A stretch of DNA of 64,000 bases from Mucilaginibacter aquaedulcis (GCF_030409325.1 NZ_JAUFPR010000008.1:372001-436000), one strand, 5' to 3'. Numbered from the stretch's first letter, positions 53,347 through 63,408 are shown. Made by a program: numbers and translations. Notes: generated by a model from the sequence alone, not told the origin.

Positions 53347-55029
53347 TTACACCGTCAATTTCTTATACTTAATCCTCTTCGGCGCTACATCACCCAGGCG
53401 TTTTTTGCGGTTCTCTTCATAATCTGAATAGTTTCCTTCAAAAAAGTATACCTGCGAGTTGCCTTCAAAAGCAAGGATGTGTGTACAGATACGATCCAGG
53501 AACCAGCGGTCGTGGCTGATCACTACGGCGCAGCCGCCAAAGTTTTCCAAAGCCTCTTCCAGTGCACGCAGCGTGTTTACGTCAATATCATTGGTGGGCT
53601 CATCCAGCAACAATACATTCGATCCTTTTTTCAGGGTGATAGAAAGGTGCACCCGGTTACGCTCACCGCCCGATAGTACGCCTACTTTTTTCTGCTGATC
53701 GGCACCATTAAAGTTAAATTTAGATACGTAAGCACGTGAGTTTAATGGTTTGTTACCTACCATAATAGTTTCCAGTCCGCCGGTTACGTTTTCCCAAACA
53801 GATTTGTTAGGATCAAGATCATCATGCATCTGGTCAACATAACCTAAGGCAACGGTTTCGCCCACACGGAAAGTACCCGCATCTGGCTGATCCTGCCCGG
53901 TGATTAAACGGAATAGGGTAGTTTTACCCGCGCCGTTTGGCCCGATGATGCCCACAATACCTGCCGGAGGTAAAGAGAAGCTCAGGTTATCGAACAATAA
54001 TTTATCGCCGTATGATTTGCTTACGCCATTGGCCTCAATCACCACATTACCCAAACGCGGGCCCGGCGGAATAAACAGCTCCAATTTTTCTTCGCGTTCC
54101 TTCGTTTCCTCAGATGCCAGTTTTTCGTAATTGCCTAAACGGGCCTTTGATTTAGCGTGACGGCCTTTAGGTCCCATACGTACCCATTCCAGCTCGCGCT
54201 CCAGTGTTTTCTGGCGCTTGCTTTCACTTTTCTCTTCCTGAGCCAGACGTTTAGCCTTCTGATCAAGCCATGAAGAATAATTGCCTTTCCACGGGATGCC
54301 TTCACCTCGGTCAAGTTCCAGGATCCATCCGGCTACATTGTCCAGGAAGTAGCGGTCGTGCGTTACGGCTATAACGGTACCTTTATATTGTTGTAAATGC
54401 TGCTCCAGCCAATCAATTGATTCGGCATCCAGGTGGTTGGTAGGCTCATCAAGTAATAAAACATCGGGCTCTTTTAATAAAAGGCGGCAAAGTGCTACCC
54501 TGCGACGCTCACCACCCGATAATACCGAAATTTTAGTATCAGGTTCCGGGCAGCGCAGAGCATCCATGGCACGCTCCAGCTTAGTATCCAGTTCCCAGGC
54601 GTTTACCGCATCAATCTGATCCTGCAGTTCGCCCTGGCGTGTCATCAGCTTATCCATTTTGTCGGCATCGCTGTAATATTCTTCTAAACCAAATTTCTCA
54701 TTTATTTCTTCGTACTCCTTTAATAAGGCAGTAGTTTCGGCAACGCCTTCCTCAACTATTTCGCGTACGGTTTTTTCAGGATCAAGCTCTGGCTCCTGGC
54801 TCAGGTAGCCAACGGTATAACCCGGCGAAAAAACAACCTCGCCTATATTGGTTTTATCAATGCCTGCTATAATTTTTAACAGAGATGATTTACCCGAACC
54901 GTTTAAACCAATAACACCGATCTTGGCCCCGTAAAAAAAGGACAGGTAAATATTTTTTAAAACTGTTTTTTGCGGGGGATAGATCTTGCTAACCCCAGCC
55001 ATTGAAAATATGATCTTTTCGTCTGCCAT
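53347..55029 (-). CDS. ettA: Energy-dependent translational throttle protein EttA (ABC-F)
   Basis: A 560-residue ABC-F protein with two ATPase domains: Walker A GLNGSGKSS (about 41-49) with SGGERRRVALCRLLL and LLDEPTNHLDAESI, then GPNGAGKTT with SGGERNRVHLSITL and LLDEPTNDIDVNT. The arm insert and the linker with many Lys and Glu residues (EEKSESKRQKTLERELEWVR) are of the EttA kind. It binds the ribosomal E site and gates entry to elongation according to the ATP/ADP ratio. Start and length match the family. Confidence 0.95.
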   Translation of the reverse strand: MADEKIIFSMAGVSKIYPPQKTVLKNIYLSFFYGAKIGVIGLNGSGKSSLLKIIAGIDKTNIGEVVFSPGYTVGYLSQEPELDPEKTVREIVEEGVAETTALLKEYEEINEKFGLEEYYSDADKMDKLMTRQGELQDQIDAVNAWELDTKLERAMDALRCPEPDTKISVLSGGERRRVALCRLLLKEPDVLLLDEPTNHLDAESIDWLEQHLQQYKGTVIAVTHDRYFLDNVAGWILELDRGEGIPWKGNYSSWLDQKAKRLAQEEKSESKRQKTLERELEWVRMGPKGRHAKSKARLGNYEKLASEETKEREEKLELFIPPGPRLGNVVIEANGVSKSYGDKLLFDNLSFSLPPAGIVGIIGPNGAGKTTLFRLITGQDQPDAGTFRVGETVALGYVDQMHDDLDPNKSVWENVTGGLETIMVGNKPLNSRAYVSKFNFNGADQQKKVGVLSGGERNRVHLSITLKKGSNVLLLDEPTNDIDVNTLRALEEALENFGGCAVVISHDRWFLDRICTHILAFEGNSQVYFFEGNYSDYEENRKKRLGDVAPKRIKYKKLTV

Positions 55030-55965
55030 GCTGGTAGTATAATTAGTGAGGCAAATATCTGTTAAATGAGTAATTAATGCAATGCGTAAAAAGCTAAAAC
55101 AATTTAAATTAACATTATAGCCAAAAGGCGTGTTCAGGGCTGATCACTTAGTTCAATACCATTATCCTATTTTACCAATTACGCATCAGAAATTAAATAT
55201 AATTTTGTTGTAAGGTGTTATATTTCAGTTGCTTATTGACAATTATATGGTCTTTTTGGCGGAGAAAAATCGCACCTTTACATATATTAACTGTAGTAAT
55301 GCCACCTGAGTTTTGTGGTAAGGCAAATATCGCAGGTATTAACCCTGTCAAATATCAAGTAGTGAGCAGATTTTTTTCCGCAAATGGGGATTTTATTTAC
55401 GCACTAATCGCCTGTAAACCACAGCAAGAGAGACTTGTAAATAGTGATGTCGAAGGCAAAAAATCGGGCATTATTACTATCACTTAACTGATCACGCGGT
55501 TTTAATTAAAAATGTAGCGTAAGCTAAAGCAAAAAGCGAATTATACTTGTTATGTTATTATTGCGTTAAACAGTATATAATGGCAACTGATACGGGTAGT
55601 TTTACGTATATAAGGTATAAATCTAACCAATTGACAAGTTAATGCCTAATTGTCATATATAGTGACGAAATGCCTGTTTTGCTGCATTGCTTTCAAATAA
55701 ATGTTAAAATGTTTAAACTATTTTGAATTTTTTGTATCAAATAGGTGTATTTAGTTTGTATATTGTAAAAAATAGCGACTAATTAGGTGTTTTGAGATTA
55801 AAATTGCTGAATAAAGCTAAACTTTAATAGCTTGCGTATCATATCAATGTCTGTTTCTGCAAACCGTTAAATGTTGGCAATATTGTTGATAAATGTTAAC
55901 ACAAGCGTCGTGGTTTGTAAAAACAAAATTAATAGATTAGGACGTTCATAATAAGAAAGGTATAT
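55030..55965. other. Gene-poor 0.94 kb region upstream of clpC
   Basis: AT-rich stretch between the divergent ettA and clpC genes. The only frame of note starts with GTG at 55215 and runs 90 codons (to 55487); it resembles nothing I know and looks fortuitous. A -7-like TAATTTTG is at 55200-55207. I see no tRNA, no intrinsic terminator and no clear repeat. It is much longer than a regulatory gap in this window normally is. Confidence 0.6.
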
Positions 55966-58500
55966 ATGGAAGCTAAATTTTCGCCGAGGGTTAAGGATGT
56001 TATTCAATATAGCAGAGAGGAGGCTTTACGCCTGGGACACGACTATATTGGTACCGAACATCTTTTACTGGGGCTTATCCGGGACGGAGACGGAGTAGCA
56101 ATTAAATTGCTCAAAGGTTTGAACGTTGATACGGCCAAACTACGCCGCGCCGTTGAAGATGCCGTTAAAGGAACTATTGGAACAAACGTACATATTGGCA
56201 GTATCCCGTTAACTAAACAAGCCGAGAAAGTACTTAAGATAACTTATCTTGAAGCCAAGATATTTAAAAGCGATGTAATTGGAACCGAGCACTTGTTGCT
56301 TTCCATACTTCGCGATGAGGATAACATTGCCTCACAAATACTGATGCAGTTTAATGTAAACTATGAAGTATTTAAAGGCGAGGTTGAATCACATAAAAAT
56401 GATGTTACTGACGAAATGCCAGGATCACCTACAGGTGGCGATGATGATTTTAAAGAAGAAGAGTCATTTAGTCAGCCTAAAAAGGTTTCTGATATTAAAT
56501 CAAAGACTCCTGTGCTTGACAACTTTGGCCGCGATTTAACCCGTGCCGCCGAAGATGGTAAGCTTGACCCTATTGTTGGTCGTGAAAAAGAGATTGAAAG
56601 GGTATCACAGATATTATCACGTCGTAAAAAGAACAACCCTATATTAATAGGCGAACCAGGTGTTGGTAAATCGGCTATTGCCGAAGGATTGGCCCTGCGC
56701 ATTGTTCAGCGTAAAGTATCACGTGTATTGTTCAATAAACGTGTAGTTACACTTGATTTGGCCTCTTTGGTTGCCGGTACAAAATACCGCGGTCAGTTTG
56801 AAGAGCGCATGAAAGCGGTAATGAACGAATTGGAAAAATCACCTGATGTAATTCTGTTTATTGATGAGATACATACTATAGTAGGTGCTGGTGGTGCTTC
56901 GGGATCATTGGATGCCTCAAATATGTTTAAACCTGCTTTGGCCAGGGGCGAAATTCAATGCATTGGCGCAACTACCTTAGATGAGTACCGCCAGTATATT
57001 GAAAAAGATGGAGCTCTTGACCGTCGTTTTCAGAAAGTAATGGTTGAACCTGCAACTCCTGCAGAAACCATTGAAATACTGAACAGGATCAAAGAAAAAT
57101 ATGAAGAGCACCATGGCGTAACTTATACTCCGGAAGCTATCAATGCCTGCGTTACTTTAACTACAAGGTATATTACCGATAGGTTTTTACCGGATAAAGC
57201 TATTGATGCTTTAGACGAATCAGGATCACGCGTTCACTTAACCAACATCCATGTGCCACAAAACATTTTGGATATTGAGCAGAAGATTGAGCAGATCAAG
57301 ATTGAGAAAAACAAAGTTGTAAGAAGCCAGAAATATGAGGAAGCCGCACAACTGCGTGATACTGAAAAGAATTTACTGGTTGAACTTGATCAGGCTAAAG
57401 CTGCATGGGAAGCCGAAACAAAATCAAAACGTTACACTGTAACTGAAGATAATGTTGCCGAAGTAGTATCCATGATGACCGGAATCCCTGTACAAAGGGT
57501 TGGTCAGGCTGATAGCCAGAAATTGCTGCACATGGCTGATACCGTGAAAAGCAAGATCATTGGTCAGGATGAGGCTATTAAAAAATTAACACGTGCCATA
57601 CAACGTACACGCGCAGGATTGAAAGATCCTAAAAAACCAATTGGTTCATTCATCTTCTTAGGTCCAACCGGTGTTGGTAAAACTGAGCTTGCAAAAGAAC
57701 TTGCCCGCTTTATGTTTGATACCGAGGATGCCCTGATACAGATTGACATGAGCGAATACATGGAAAAATTCGCGGTTTCACGTTTGGTAGGAGCGCCTCC
57801 GGGCTACGTGGGTTATGAAGAAGGTGGACAATTAACTGAAAAAGTACGTCGTAAACCTTATGCAGTGATTTTGCTGGATGAGATTGAAAAAGCTCACCCG
57901 GATGTATTCAATATTCTGTTGCAGGTGTTAGACGAAGGTCAGTTGACAGATTCATTGGGTCGTAAGGTTGACTTCAGGAATACCATCATCATCATGACAT
58001 CAAATATTGGTGCCCGTCAGCTTAAAGATTTCGGACAAGGTGTTGGTTTCAGCACTAACGCTAAAACCTTACAAGCCGAAACACATTCAAGAGGTGTTAT
58101 TGAAAACGCTTTAAAACGTGCTTTTGCACCAGAGTTCTTGAACCGTATTGATGATGTGATCGTGTTTAACTCTTTGGGTAAAGACGAGATCTTCAAGATC
58201 ATTGATATTGAATTAGCTTACTTGTTTAGCAGAGTTAACGGTTTAGGTTTCAAAATTGAACTTACCGAAGCAGCTAAAGAGTTTATTGCCGAAAAAGGTT
58301 ATGATTCGCAATTTGGCGCACGTCCGTTAAAACGTGCCATCCAGAAATACCTGGAAGATCCAATTGCTGAAGAAATACTAAAAGGCGAATTGAGCGAGGG
58401 CGATGTTATGAAAGTTGATTTTGACAAGGAAACCAGTCAGATCACTATCATTGATGAAAAAGGCGAAAGCAAAGAGCCTGAACAGGAAGAGCAGAAATAA
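55966..58500 (+). CDS. clpC: ATP-dependent Clp protease ATP-binding subunit ClpC
   Basis: An 844-residue Hsp100 protein. Two Clp N repeats (about 1-145), AAA1 with Walker A GEPGVGKS (229-236), a middle region with a UVR motif (KYEEAAQLRDTEKNLLVELD), AAA2 with Walker A GPTGVGKT (566-573) and the C-terminal D2-small domain (YDSQFGARPLKRAIQKYLED). ClpC unfolds substrates for ClpP and also serves as a disaggregase; ClpS at 51 kb may be an adaptor. Start ATG at 55966 gives the full N domain. A terminator follows. Confidence 0.96.
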   Translation: MEAKFSPRVKDVIQYSREEALRLGHDYIGTEHLLLGLIRDGDGVAIKLLKGLNVDTAKLRRAVEDAVKGTIGTNVHIGSIPLTKQAEKVLKITYLEAKIFKSDVIGTEHLLLSILRDEDNIASQILMQFNVNYEVFKGEVESHKNDVTDEMPGSPTGGDDDFKEEESFSQPKKVSDIKSKTPVLDNFGRDLTRAAEDGKLDPIVGREKEIERVSQILSRRKKNNPILIGEPGVGKSAIAEGLALRIVQRKVSRVLFNKRVVTLDLASLVAGTKYRGQFEERMKAVMNELEKSPDVILFIDEIHTIVGAGGASGSLDASNMFKPALARGEIQCIGATTLDEYRQYIEKDGALDRRFQKVMVEPATPAETIEILNRIKEKYEEHHGVTYTPEAINACVTLTTRYITDRFLPDKAIDALDESGSRVHLTNIHVPQNILDIEQKIEQIKIEKNKVVRSQKYEEAAQLRDTEKNLLVELDQAKAAWEAETKSKRYTVTEDNVAEVVSMMTGIPVQRVGQADSQKLLHMADTVKSKIIGQDEAIKKLTRAIQRTRAGLKDPKKPIGSFIFLGPTGVGKTELAKELARFMFDTEDALIQIDMSEYMEKFAVSRLVGAPPGYVGYEEGGQLTEKVRRKPYAVILLDEIEKAHPDVFNILLQVLDEGQLTDSLGRKVDFRNTIIIMTSNIGARQLKDFGQGVGFSTNAKTLQAETHSRGVIENALKRAFAPEFLNRIDDVIVFNSLGKDEIFKIIDIELAYLFSRVNGLGFKIELTEAAKEFIAEKGYDSQFGARPLKRAIQKYLEDPIAEEILKGELSEGDVMKVDFDKETSQITIIDEKGESKEPEQEEQK

Positions 58501-58523
58501 TTGCAAACCCTTTTAAATAAACG

Positions 58524-58549
58524 AAACCCGGCCATTGGCCGGGTTTTTT
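58524..58549 (+). terminator. Intrinsic terminator after clpC
   Basis: AAACCCGGCC and GGCCGGGTTT form a stem with a three-base loop followed by a run of T. Confidence 0.9.
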
Positions 58550-58653
58550 GTTTTAACATGGTTGTTCATTTTAGCTAAAAATAAAAGAAAGCAAAAAACG
58601 TTAAACCTTTTTAATTAATTTACGTCTTACTAATAACTACAAAACATTACTGT

Positions 58654-59067
58654 ATGAAAAAAATCTTGACTCTTGTATGCTGCACCATATTACTGGCAGC
58701 AACTTCATGTACTAAAAAGTATATTACACCGGCTAATATTACTGCAATTTATACCGTTAACGGAACAACTGGCTGGACAGTTTACACTGATGATGCAGGT
58801 AATAAATCATGGTCATCAACTCTTAAAGATCTGCCAGAACAAGATCAGTATGCACAAGCAAATGGCGGAGTATTGGTTTACATCTCTTATGATGATGGAG
58901 CAACCTATGAGGCACTGCCCGAAGTATACAACGGTATCTCTTATAGCTATACATCATCTGTTGGTTCGGTAACTATATACGCACAGGGTGCTAACGGTGC
59001 TCATCTGGCTCAGGCACCTGCAGATAATATCAAGGTGAAAGTTGTGTTGGTAGACTCTACACAATAA
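58654..59067 (+). CDS. Small lipoprotein of unknown function
   Basis: A 137-residue lipoprotein: signal KKILTLVCCTILLAATSC with Cys19 as lipid site, then beta-rich sequence with many Tyr, Thr and Gly residues and a short repeat pattern (AIYTVNGTTGWTVYTDD). I do not recognise a family. It stands alone between a terminator at 58524 and one at 59083, so it is its own transcript. Confidence 0.8.
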   Translation: MKKILTLVCCTILLAATSCTKKYITPANITAIYTVNGTTGWTVYTDDAGNKSWSSTLKDLPEQDQYAQANGGVLVYISYDDGATYEALPEVYNGISYSYTSSVGSVTIYAQGANGAHLAQAPADNIKVKVVLVDSTQ

Positions 59068-59082
59068 TTATTCAGAAAGCAT

Positions 59083-59120
59083 AAAAAAAGCGCCTGGCAA
59101 TTAGTCGGGCGCTTTTTTTT
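59083..59120. terminator. Bidirectional terminator between the small lipoprotein and recN
   Basis: AAAAAAAGCGCC at 59083-59094 and GGCGCTTTTTTTT on the right form a strong stem with T tracts on each side; the two genes converge. Confidence 0.9.
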
Positions 59121-59154
59121 ATATCTTGAATTTTTCTTGTGTGCTAAATGTATA

Positions 59155-60855
59155 TCAACTTTCTAAAAGTTCCCTCGCATTTTGTAGCGCGCTCTCTCCA
59201 GGTTTATCTCCACTAAGCATCTTGGCAATTTCCAATACCCTTTCCTTTTTATCCAATTGTTTGATGCGGGTATAGGTAGTAGCTGCCGAATCATCTTTAT
59301 AAACAAAGTAATGAAACTCGCCCTTGCTGGCAATTTGTGGAAGGTGCGTAATGGTGATCACCTGCAGGTTGCCCGCAAGCTGTTCCATGATCTGGCCAAC
59401 CTTGTTGGCTACCTCGCCAGATACACCTGTATCAATCTCATCAAAAATAATAGTAGGCAGGGCGGTGTACTGTGCAATAAGCGATTTAATGCTCAACATT
59501 AAACGAGAAAGCTCACCACCCGAAGCTACTTTGCTCATTTCGGCCAGCGCGTGTCCCTTATTGGCAGAAAACAGGAATTTGATCTGGTCGGCACCATTGG
59601 CCCCCAATCCGCCTGAGTGTGAATTATCCCGGTCTGCTTTTTCAGCTCCTTTAATAGATAGGGGAGAGATTTCAATTTTTAGTGCTGAATTTCCCATTCC
59701 CATTTCTGCCAATGTAGCCAATACCTGTTTTTCTATAGCCGGAATAGCCTTTACCCGATTGGCCGTAAGTTGGGCTGCCAGTTTTTCCAGTTCTGTTTTA
59801 TCAGTGGTCAGCTGTTTTTGTAGTTGCTCTACCGCTTCATCGCTGAATAATACTTTCTGTATCTTGTCAGAAAGGTCTTCCTGTATCTCCAACAATTCGG
59901 CATTGGTGTTTACGCGGTGCTTTTTTTGGAGGTTATAAATGAGGCTGAGGCGGGTGTTAATTTCTTCAACACGGGCATCATTGGTTTGGGTGCGCTGTTC
60001 AATTACCTCAATTTCGGCCGCGATATCCTTTAATTCGATGATGGTGCTGTTAAGCCGCTGGTGAAGTTCTTCAATTTCAGCATCAAATTTTTCGAGCGTA
60101 CCTAACTGTTGACCGGCTTCACGCAGTTGGGTCAGGGCCGAAGTCTCGCTTTCCTGCATTAAATAATAGGCGCCAAAAAGGTTGCGTTTTATTTCTTCAG
60201 CATTATTTAAGGCGTAAAGTTCTTTTTCAAGTAGTTCCTGCTCATCGGCGTTGAGGTTTGCTTTTTCAAGTTCATCAAACTGAAATTGAAAATAATCCAA
60301 GTCGGCCTTGGCTTTATCACTCTCCGCTATCAACTCATTCAATTTGGCTACTGACTTTCGGTAAGCCCTGAATTTACCTTGATAATCTTGCAACAGATTG
60401 TCATGTTTGGCAACGGCATCAACTACCAGCAGCTGAAATTCAGGATCATTTATTTCGAGGGTGGCATGTTGCGAATGTATATCTATCAGTTTTTCGCCAA
60501 GTTGTTTCAGCGCGGTCAGATTAACCGGGGTATCATTTACAAATGCCCTTGATTTGCCATCGGCTGATATTTCACGGCGTAAAACGGTTTCGGCTTCATA
60601 ATCCAGGTCGTTATCTTCAAAAAACGACTTTAACTGAAAATCGCCAATTTTAAAAAGGCCCTCAATAACACATTTTTTTTGCTGATTGAAAAAATAACGG
60701 CTTTCTGCACGCTGCCCTAAAATAAGCGAAAGCGCACCCAATATGATCGATTTACCGGCACCGGTTTCGCCGGTGAGTATATTTAACCCCTTGCCAAAAC
60801 TTATTTCAAGGTTATCAATTAACGCGTAGTTATTAATGGTTAGCTTTTGAAGCAT
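59155..60855 (-). CDS. recN: DNA repair protein RecN
   Basis: A 566-residue SMC-like protein. It starts LQKLTINNYALIDNLEISFG, with Walker A GETGAGKS (29-36), then long coiled coils, and ends with the signature MSKVASGGELSRLMLSIK and Walker B LPTIIFDEIDTGVSGEVANK. RecN gathers and holds DNA ends during double-strand break repair. Its ATG follows directly on a hairpin and T tract that look like a terminator. M56/BlaI genes lie upstream and DUF4835 further off, an order common in Bacteroidota. Confidence 0.95.
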   Translation of the reverse strand: MLQKLTINNYALIDNLEISFGKGLNILTGETGAGKSIILGALSLILGQRAESRYFFNQQKKCVIEGLFKIGDFQLKSFFEDNDLDYEAETVLRREISADGKSRAFVNDTPVNLTALKQLGEKLIDIHSQHATLEINDPEFQLLVVDAVAKHDNLLQDYQGKFRAYRKSVAKLNELIAESDKAKADLDYFQFQFDELEKANLNADEQELLEKELYALNNAEEIKRNLFGAYYLMQESETSALTQLREAGQQLGTLEKFDAEIEELHQRLNSTIIELKDIAAEIEVIEQRTQTNDARVEEINTRLSLIYNLQKKHRVNTNAELLEIQEDLSDKIQKVLFSDEAVEQLQKQLTTDKTELEKLAAQLTANRVKAIPAIEKQVLATLAEMGMGNSALKIEISPLSIKGAEKADRDNSHSGGLGANGADQIKFLFSANKGHALAEMSKVASGGELSRLMLSIKSLIAQYTALPTIIFDEIDTGVSGEVANKVGQIMEQLAGNLQVITITHLPQIASKGEFHYFVYKDDSAATTYTRIKQLDKKERVLEIAKMLSGDKPGESALQNARELLES

Positions 60856-60887
60856 AAAAAAAGTATCCTTATTTTATTAAGGATACT
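60856..60887 (-). terminator. Hairpin with T tract ending at the recN start codon
   Basis: On the minus strand AGTATCCTT and AAGGATACT form a 9-bp stem with an 8-base loop, followed by seven T residues and then ATG of recN. It would end transcription coming from the M56 gene just before recN is reached. Confidence 0.65.
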
Positions 60888-60926
60888 AAATTACGAATTT
60901 CAGGGTATTGACCTCGCTATTTAAAA

Positions 60927-62912
60927 TTATTGAACCGTGTCTTTTTTAACATCAGTATCTACTTTATAGTCATACTTAAAATCGTATGACTCTGCTTGCT
61001 TCCGATACTCTTCCATTTTTTTCTTAAAGGCAGGGCTTTGGGTATAGTTGCGTAGGTTTTTAGATGCTTGCTGTAATAGCTCTTGTTCTTTCTTCATTTC
61101 GGGATTGTTCTGGTAGCCGCGCATCTGTTCGCCTATTCTTTTCATTTCGGCTTGTTTTAATTTCATATCCTGGTTTGCATACATTCTTCTCATGCTATCA
61201 CCCATAGCCCTTAGCTGATCGCGTTTTCTGTTAAATTCAGGCGAATCATAGTGGCTGCGCATTTGCTCGCCCAGTTTTTTTAACTGATCTGTTTGAGCCC
61301 TCACCTCCGGTGAAATTTTGCTTTGCAGCTCGGCCTGATATTTCCGGTAGTTTTCGTCCTTATTATCGTCAAAATATTGCTTATCGGCCGGGATATTGTA
61401 CTTTTTCCTGAGCTCCTCGTTCATCTTTTTAAATTCAGGACTGTTAAAGTACTCACCAATTTTATCACCCATCTTGCTCATTTGCTCACTCATTTCTTTT
61501 GTTTGGCTTTTATCACCCCATTCTTTTTGAAATTCATCTGCCATTCTCTGTTGATTTTCCTGCAGTTGTTTCATTTCGGGACGGTTATAATAATCGGCCA
61601 TGGCTTTGCCTTTTTGAGCCAGCAGCTCGGTTTGTTTTTTAAACTCGGGGCTGTCATAGTATTTACTCATGGCCTGGGCATGTTTGGCAACTTCGGCTGT
61701 AAGCCTGTTAAGTTCAGCATCGTTAAGGCCATTATGCTCATCAGTATATTTGAATTTGTTATTATGCGGGGTTTGCACTTTCGCAGTTTTTTTAGCAGCT
61801 GTACGGGGCTTACGTTTAGCAGTATCTTTTTTAATGGTATCAGTAAACAGGTTAACCATTGCTTTTGGATAGCTGACTTTTTTTATGAATAGCTTGCCAT
61901 CTTTTACGGTAGGGTTTAACCATGCTACACTGCTTATGCTGGCGGTTATTATAGCTAAGGCCACTAACAGGTGGCGTATGTTGCCTATGGGTTTTTGTGG
62001 TTTCATGATGCGTTCAATTCTGTTTAATAAATGGTATTTTTTTCCGGTTGCAGCCAGGGCCAGCGGTAAATTCACTTGCCTTGATTGTTCCAGTTTTAAA
62101 AGCGCCTGCGCGTAAATTAATGGTTGGGCAGTGGTTTGTATCACCAGGTCGTCGCAGTGGTTTTCACGTTCCTGGTTTATAATTCGGTTAATTAATTGGG
62201 CGAAGGGATTAAAGAAAAGCAGTATGGTTACAAATTGCTGAACCATGTTTAACAGATAATCATTCCGTTTAATGTGCGATAGCTCATGCAATAAAATAGA
62301 TTCAATTTCGGTAACAGACAGGTAGGTTGTTAATGTAACCGGTAATAATATGATAGGTTTAAAAAAGCCTATCATACAGGGTACATCAATAAAGCGACTA
62401 AAGTTTACACTTACATATTTCTTGATATGCAGCTTTTGGCAAAAGTTATCGGCATATACCTGTACCTGGCGGGCAGGTATCATGGTTCTTTTGATGAGGC
62501 TTATTTTTTGCCAGTTGAGGCCCATTTTGAGTATATTGAAAACCAGGCCAGCAAAATAGAATGCCGAAACATAAGGCAGATACCCTTCAATAACATAGTT
62601 ATAATAACTCGTGGTTACAGTGTGGGCGGTGTTTTTTAAAGGGAAATTAAAATAAGGTAAAAACTCTGGCGATGCAGCTGCCGATAAACTAACCCAGGTA
62701 TGGTTTTGAAACTGTGTAATTAAAGTGCCGGTGAACCACGCAGCTATAGCCAACAATGCAGCCATGCTCCAGTTATGCTTGTTAACTGTTGACATAGATG
62801 GTGTGCATGTAAATAACAGGCGCAGCACAAACCACACCAACAGGCCCTGCCATACTGAATGGATAAGGGTAATACCTAAAACCTGGCTTATGTTATAGAA
62901 CAAACTTTGCAT
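60927..62912 (-). CDS. M56 family (BlaR1/MecR1-type) metallopeptidase with 23-residue repeat domain
   Basis: A 661-residue protein. Residues 1-340 form the M56 membrane protease: four to five helices, zinc motif HELSH (209-213) and the downstream metal-ligand region ERENHCDD (249-256), with a last helix near 313-332. In BlaR1 a penicillin-binding sensor would follow; here residues of about 400-640 are instead a periplasmic helical repeat, period 23, with consensus like YYxSPEFKKQxxLLxxxGxxM (SPEF at 421-424, 491-494, 557-560; variants at 444-447, 603-606, 626-629). The upstream gene is a BlaI-like repressor, the normal partner. Ligand unknown. Confidence 0.88.
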   Translation of the reverse strand: MQSLFYNISQVLGITLIHSVWQGLLVWFVLRLLFTCTPSMSTVNKHNWSMAALLAIAAWFTGTLITQFQNHTWVSLSAAASPEFLPYFNFPLKNTAHTVTTSYYNYVIEGYLPYVSAFYFAGLVFNILKMGLNWQKISLIKRTMIPARQVQVYADNFCQKLHIKKYVSVNFSRFIDVPCMIGFFKPIILLPVTLTTYLSVTEIESILLHELSHIKRNDYLLNMVQQFVTILLFFNPFAQLINRIINQERENHCDDLVIQTTAQPLIYAQALLKLEQSRQVNLPLALAATGKKYHLLNRIERIMKPQKPIGNIRHLLVALAIITASISSVAWLNPTVKDGKLFIKKVSYPKAMVNLFTDTIKKDTAKRKPRTAAKKTAKVQTPHNNKFKYTDEHNGLNDAELNRLTAEVAKHAQAMSKYYDSPEFKKQTELLAQKGKAMADYYNRPEMKQLQENQQRMADEFQKEWGDKSQTKEMSEQMSKMGDKIGEYFNSPEFKKMNEELRKKYNIPADKQYFDDNKDENYRKYQAELQSKISPEVRAQTDQLKKLGEQMRSHYDSPEFNRKRDQLRAMGDSMRRMYANQDMKLKQAEMKRIGEQMRGYQNNPEMKKEQELLQQASKNLRNYTQSPAFKKKMEEYRKQAESYDFKYDYKVDTDVKKDTVQ

Positions 62913-62917
62913 GGCGT

Positions 62918-63295
62918 TTATTTTTTATTGTTATCAAATTGATCAAGATAATTCTTAATAGCATCTATTTCATCCTGTGATGCCCGGTGCTGGCCCAAGG
63001 CCTGGATCACAAGGTTGGAGGTAGAGCCTTTAAATACAGTAGACAATATTTTATCCAAAGCGTTGCTTTGAGCCTGCTCCTGACTAAACAATGCTTTATA
63101 TAAATGCGTTTTTGACGATGTATCGCGTTCAACCATACCTTTATCATGCATGATCTGCATTAGCTTGAGGGTAGTGGTGTAACCGGCATCTTTATTTTTT
63201 GCCAGCTCTTCATGCACATCACGTACGGTACATTGCCCTTTGCTCCACATCACCTGTAGTATCTCCAGCTCGCTTTCTGTTGGTTTTATATCCAT
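62918..63295 (-). CDS. BlaI/MecI/CopY family transcriptional repressor
   Basis: A 125-residue winged-helix repressor with the BlaI pattern (SELEILQVMWSKGQCTVRDV, then GYTTTLKLMQIMHDKGMVER). It starts at ATG 63295 and lies five bases from the M56 gene, so both form one operon. BlaI-type repressors are released from DNA after cleavage by their M56 protease. Confidence 0.94.
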   Translation of the reverse strand: MDIKPTESELEILQVMWSKGQCTVRDVHEELAKNKDAGYTTTLKLMQIMHDKGMVERDTSSKTHLYKALFSQEQAQSNALDKILSTVFKGSTSNLVIQALGQHRASQDEIDAIKNYLDQFDNNKK

Positions 63296-63408
63296 TTTGC
63301 TCTTATACGAATTTCTTCGTACAAATATCTACGATGATTTTCGTATTTGCAAGAGTTTTGTGAAATTTTTTTGATAGTACTTGAAAAAGAGTAGGATAGA
63401 CGGGCTCA

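Noticed and set aside
55215..55487. 90-codon GTG-initiated frame upstream of clpC
   Set aside because: It has no recognisable motif, an improbable composition (WSFWRRK next to PPEFCGK), no ribosome-binding context I could judge and lies in AT-rich DNA that reads like non-coding sequence.
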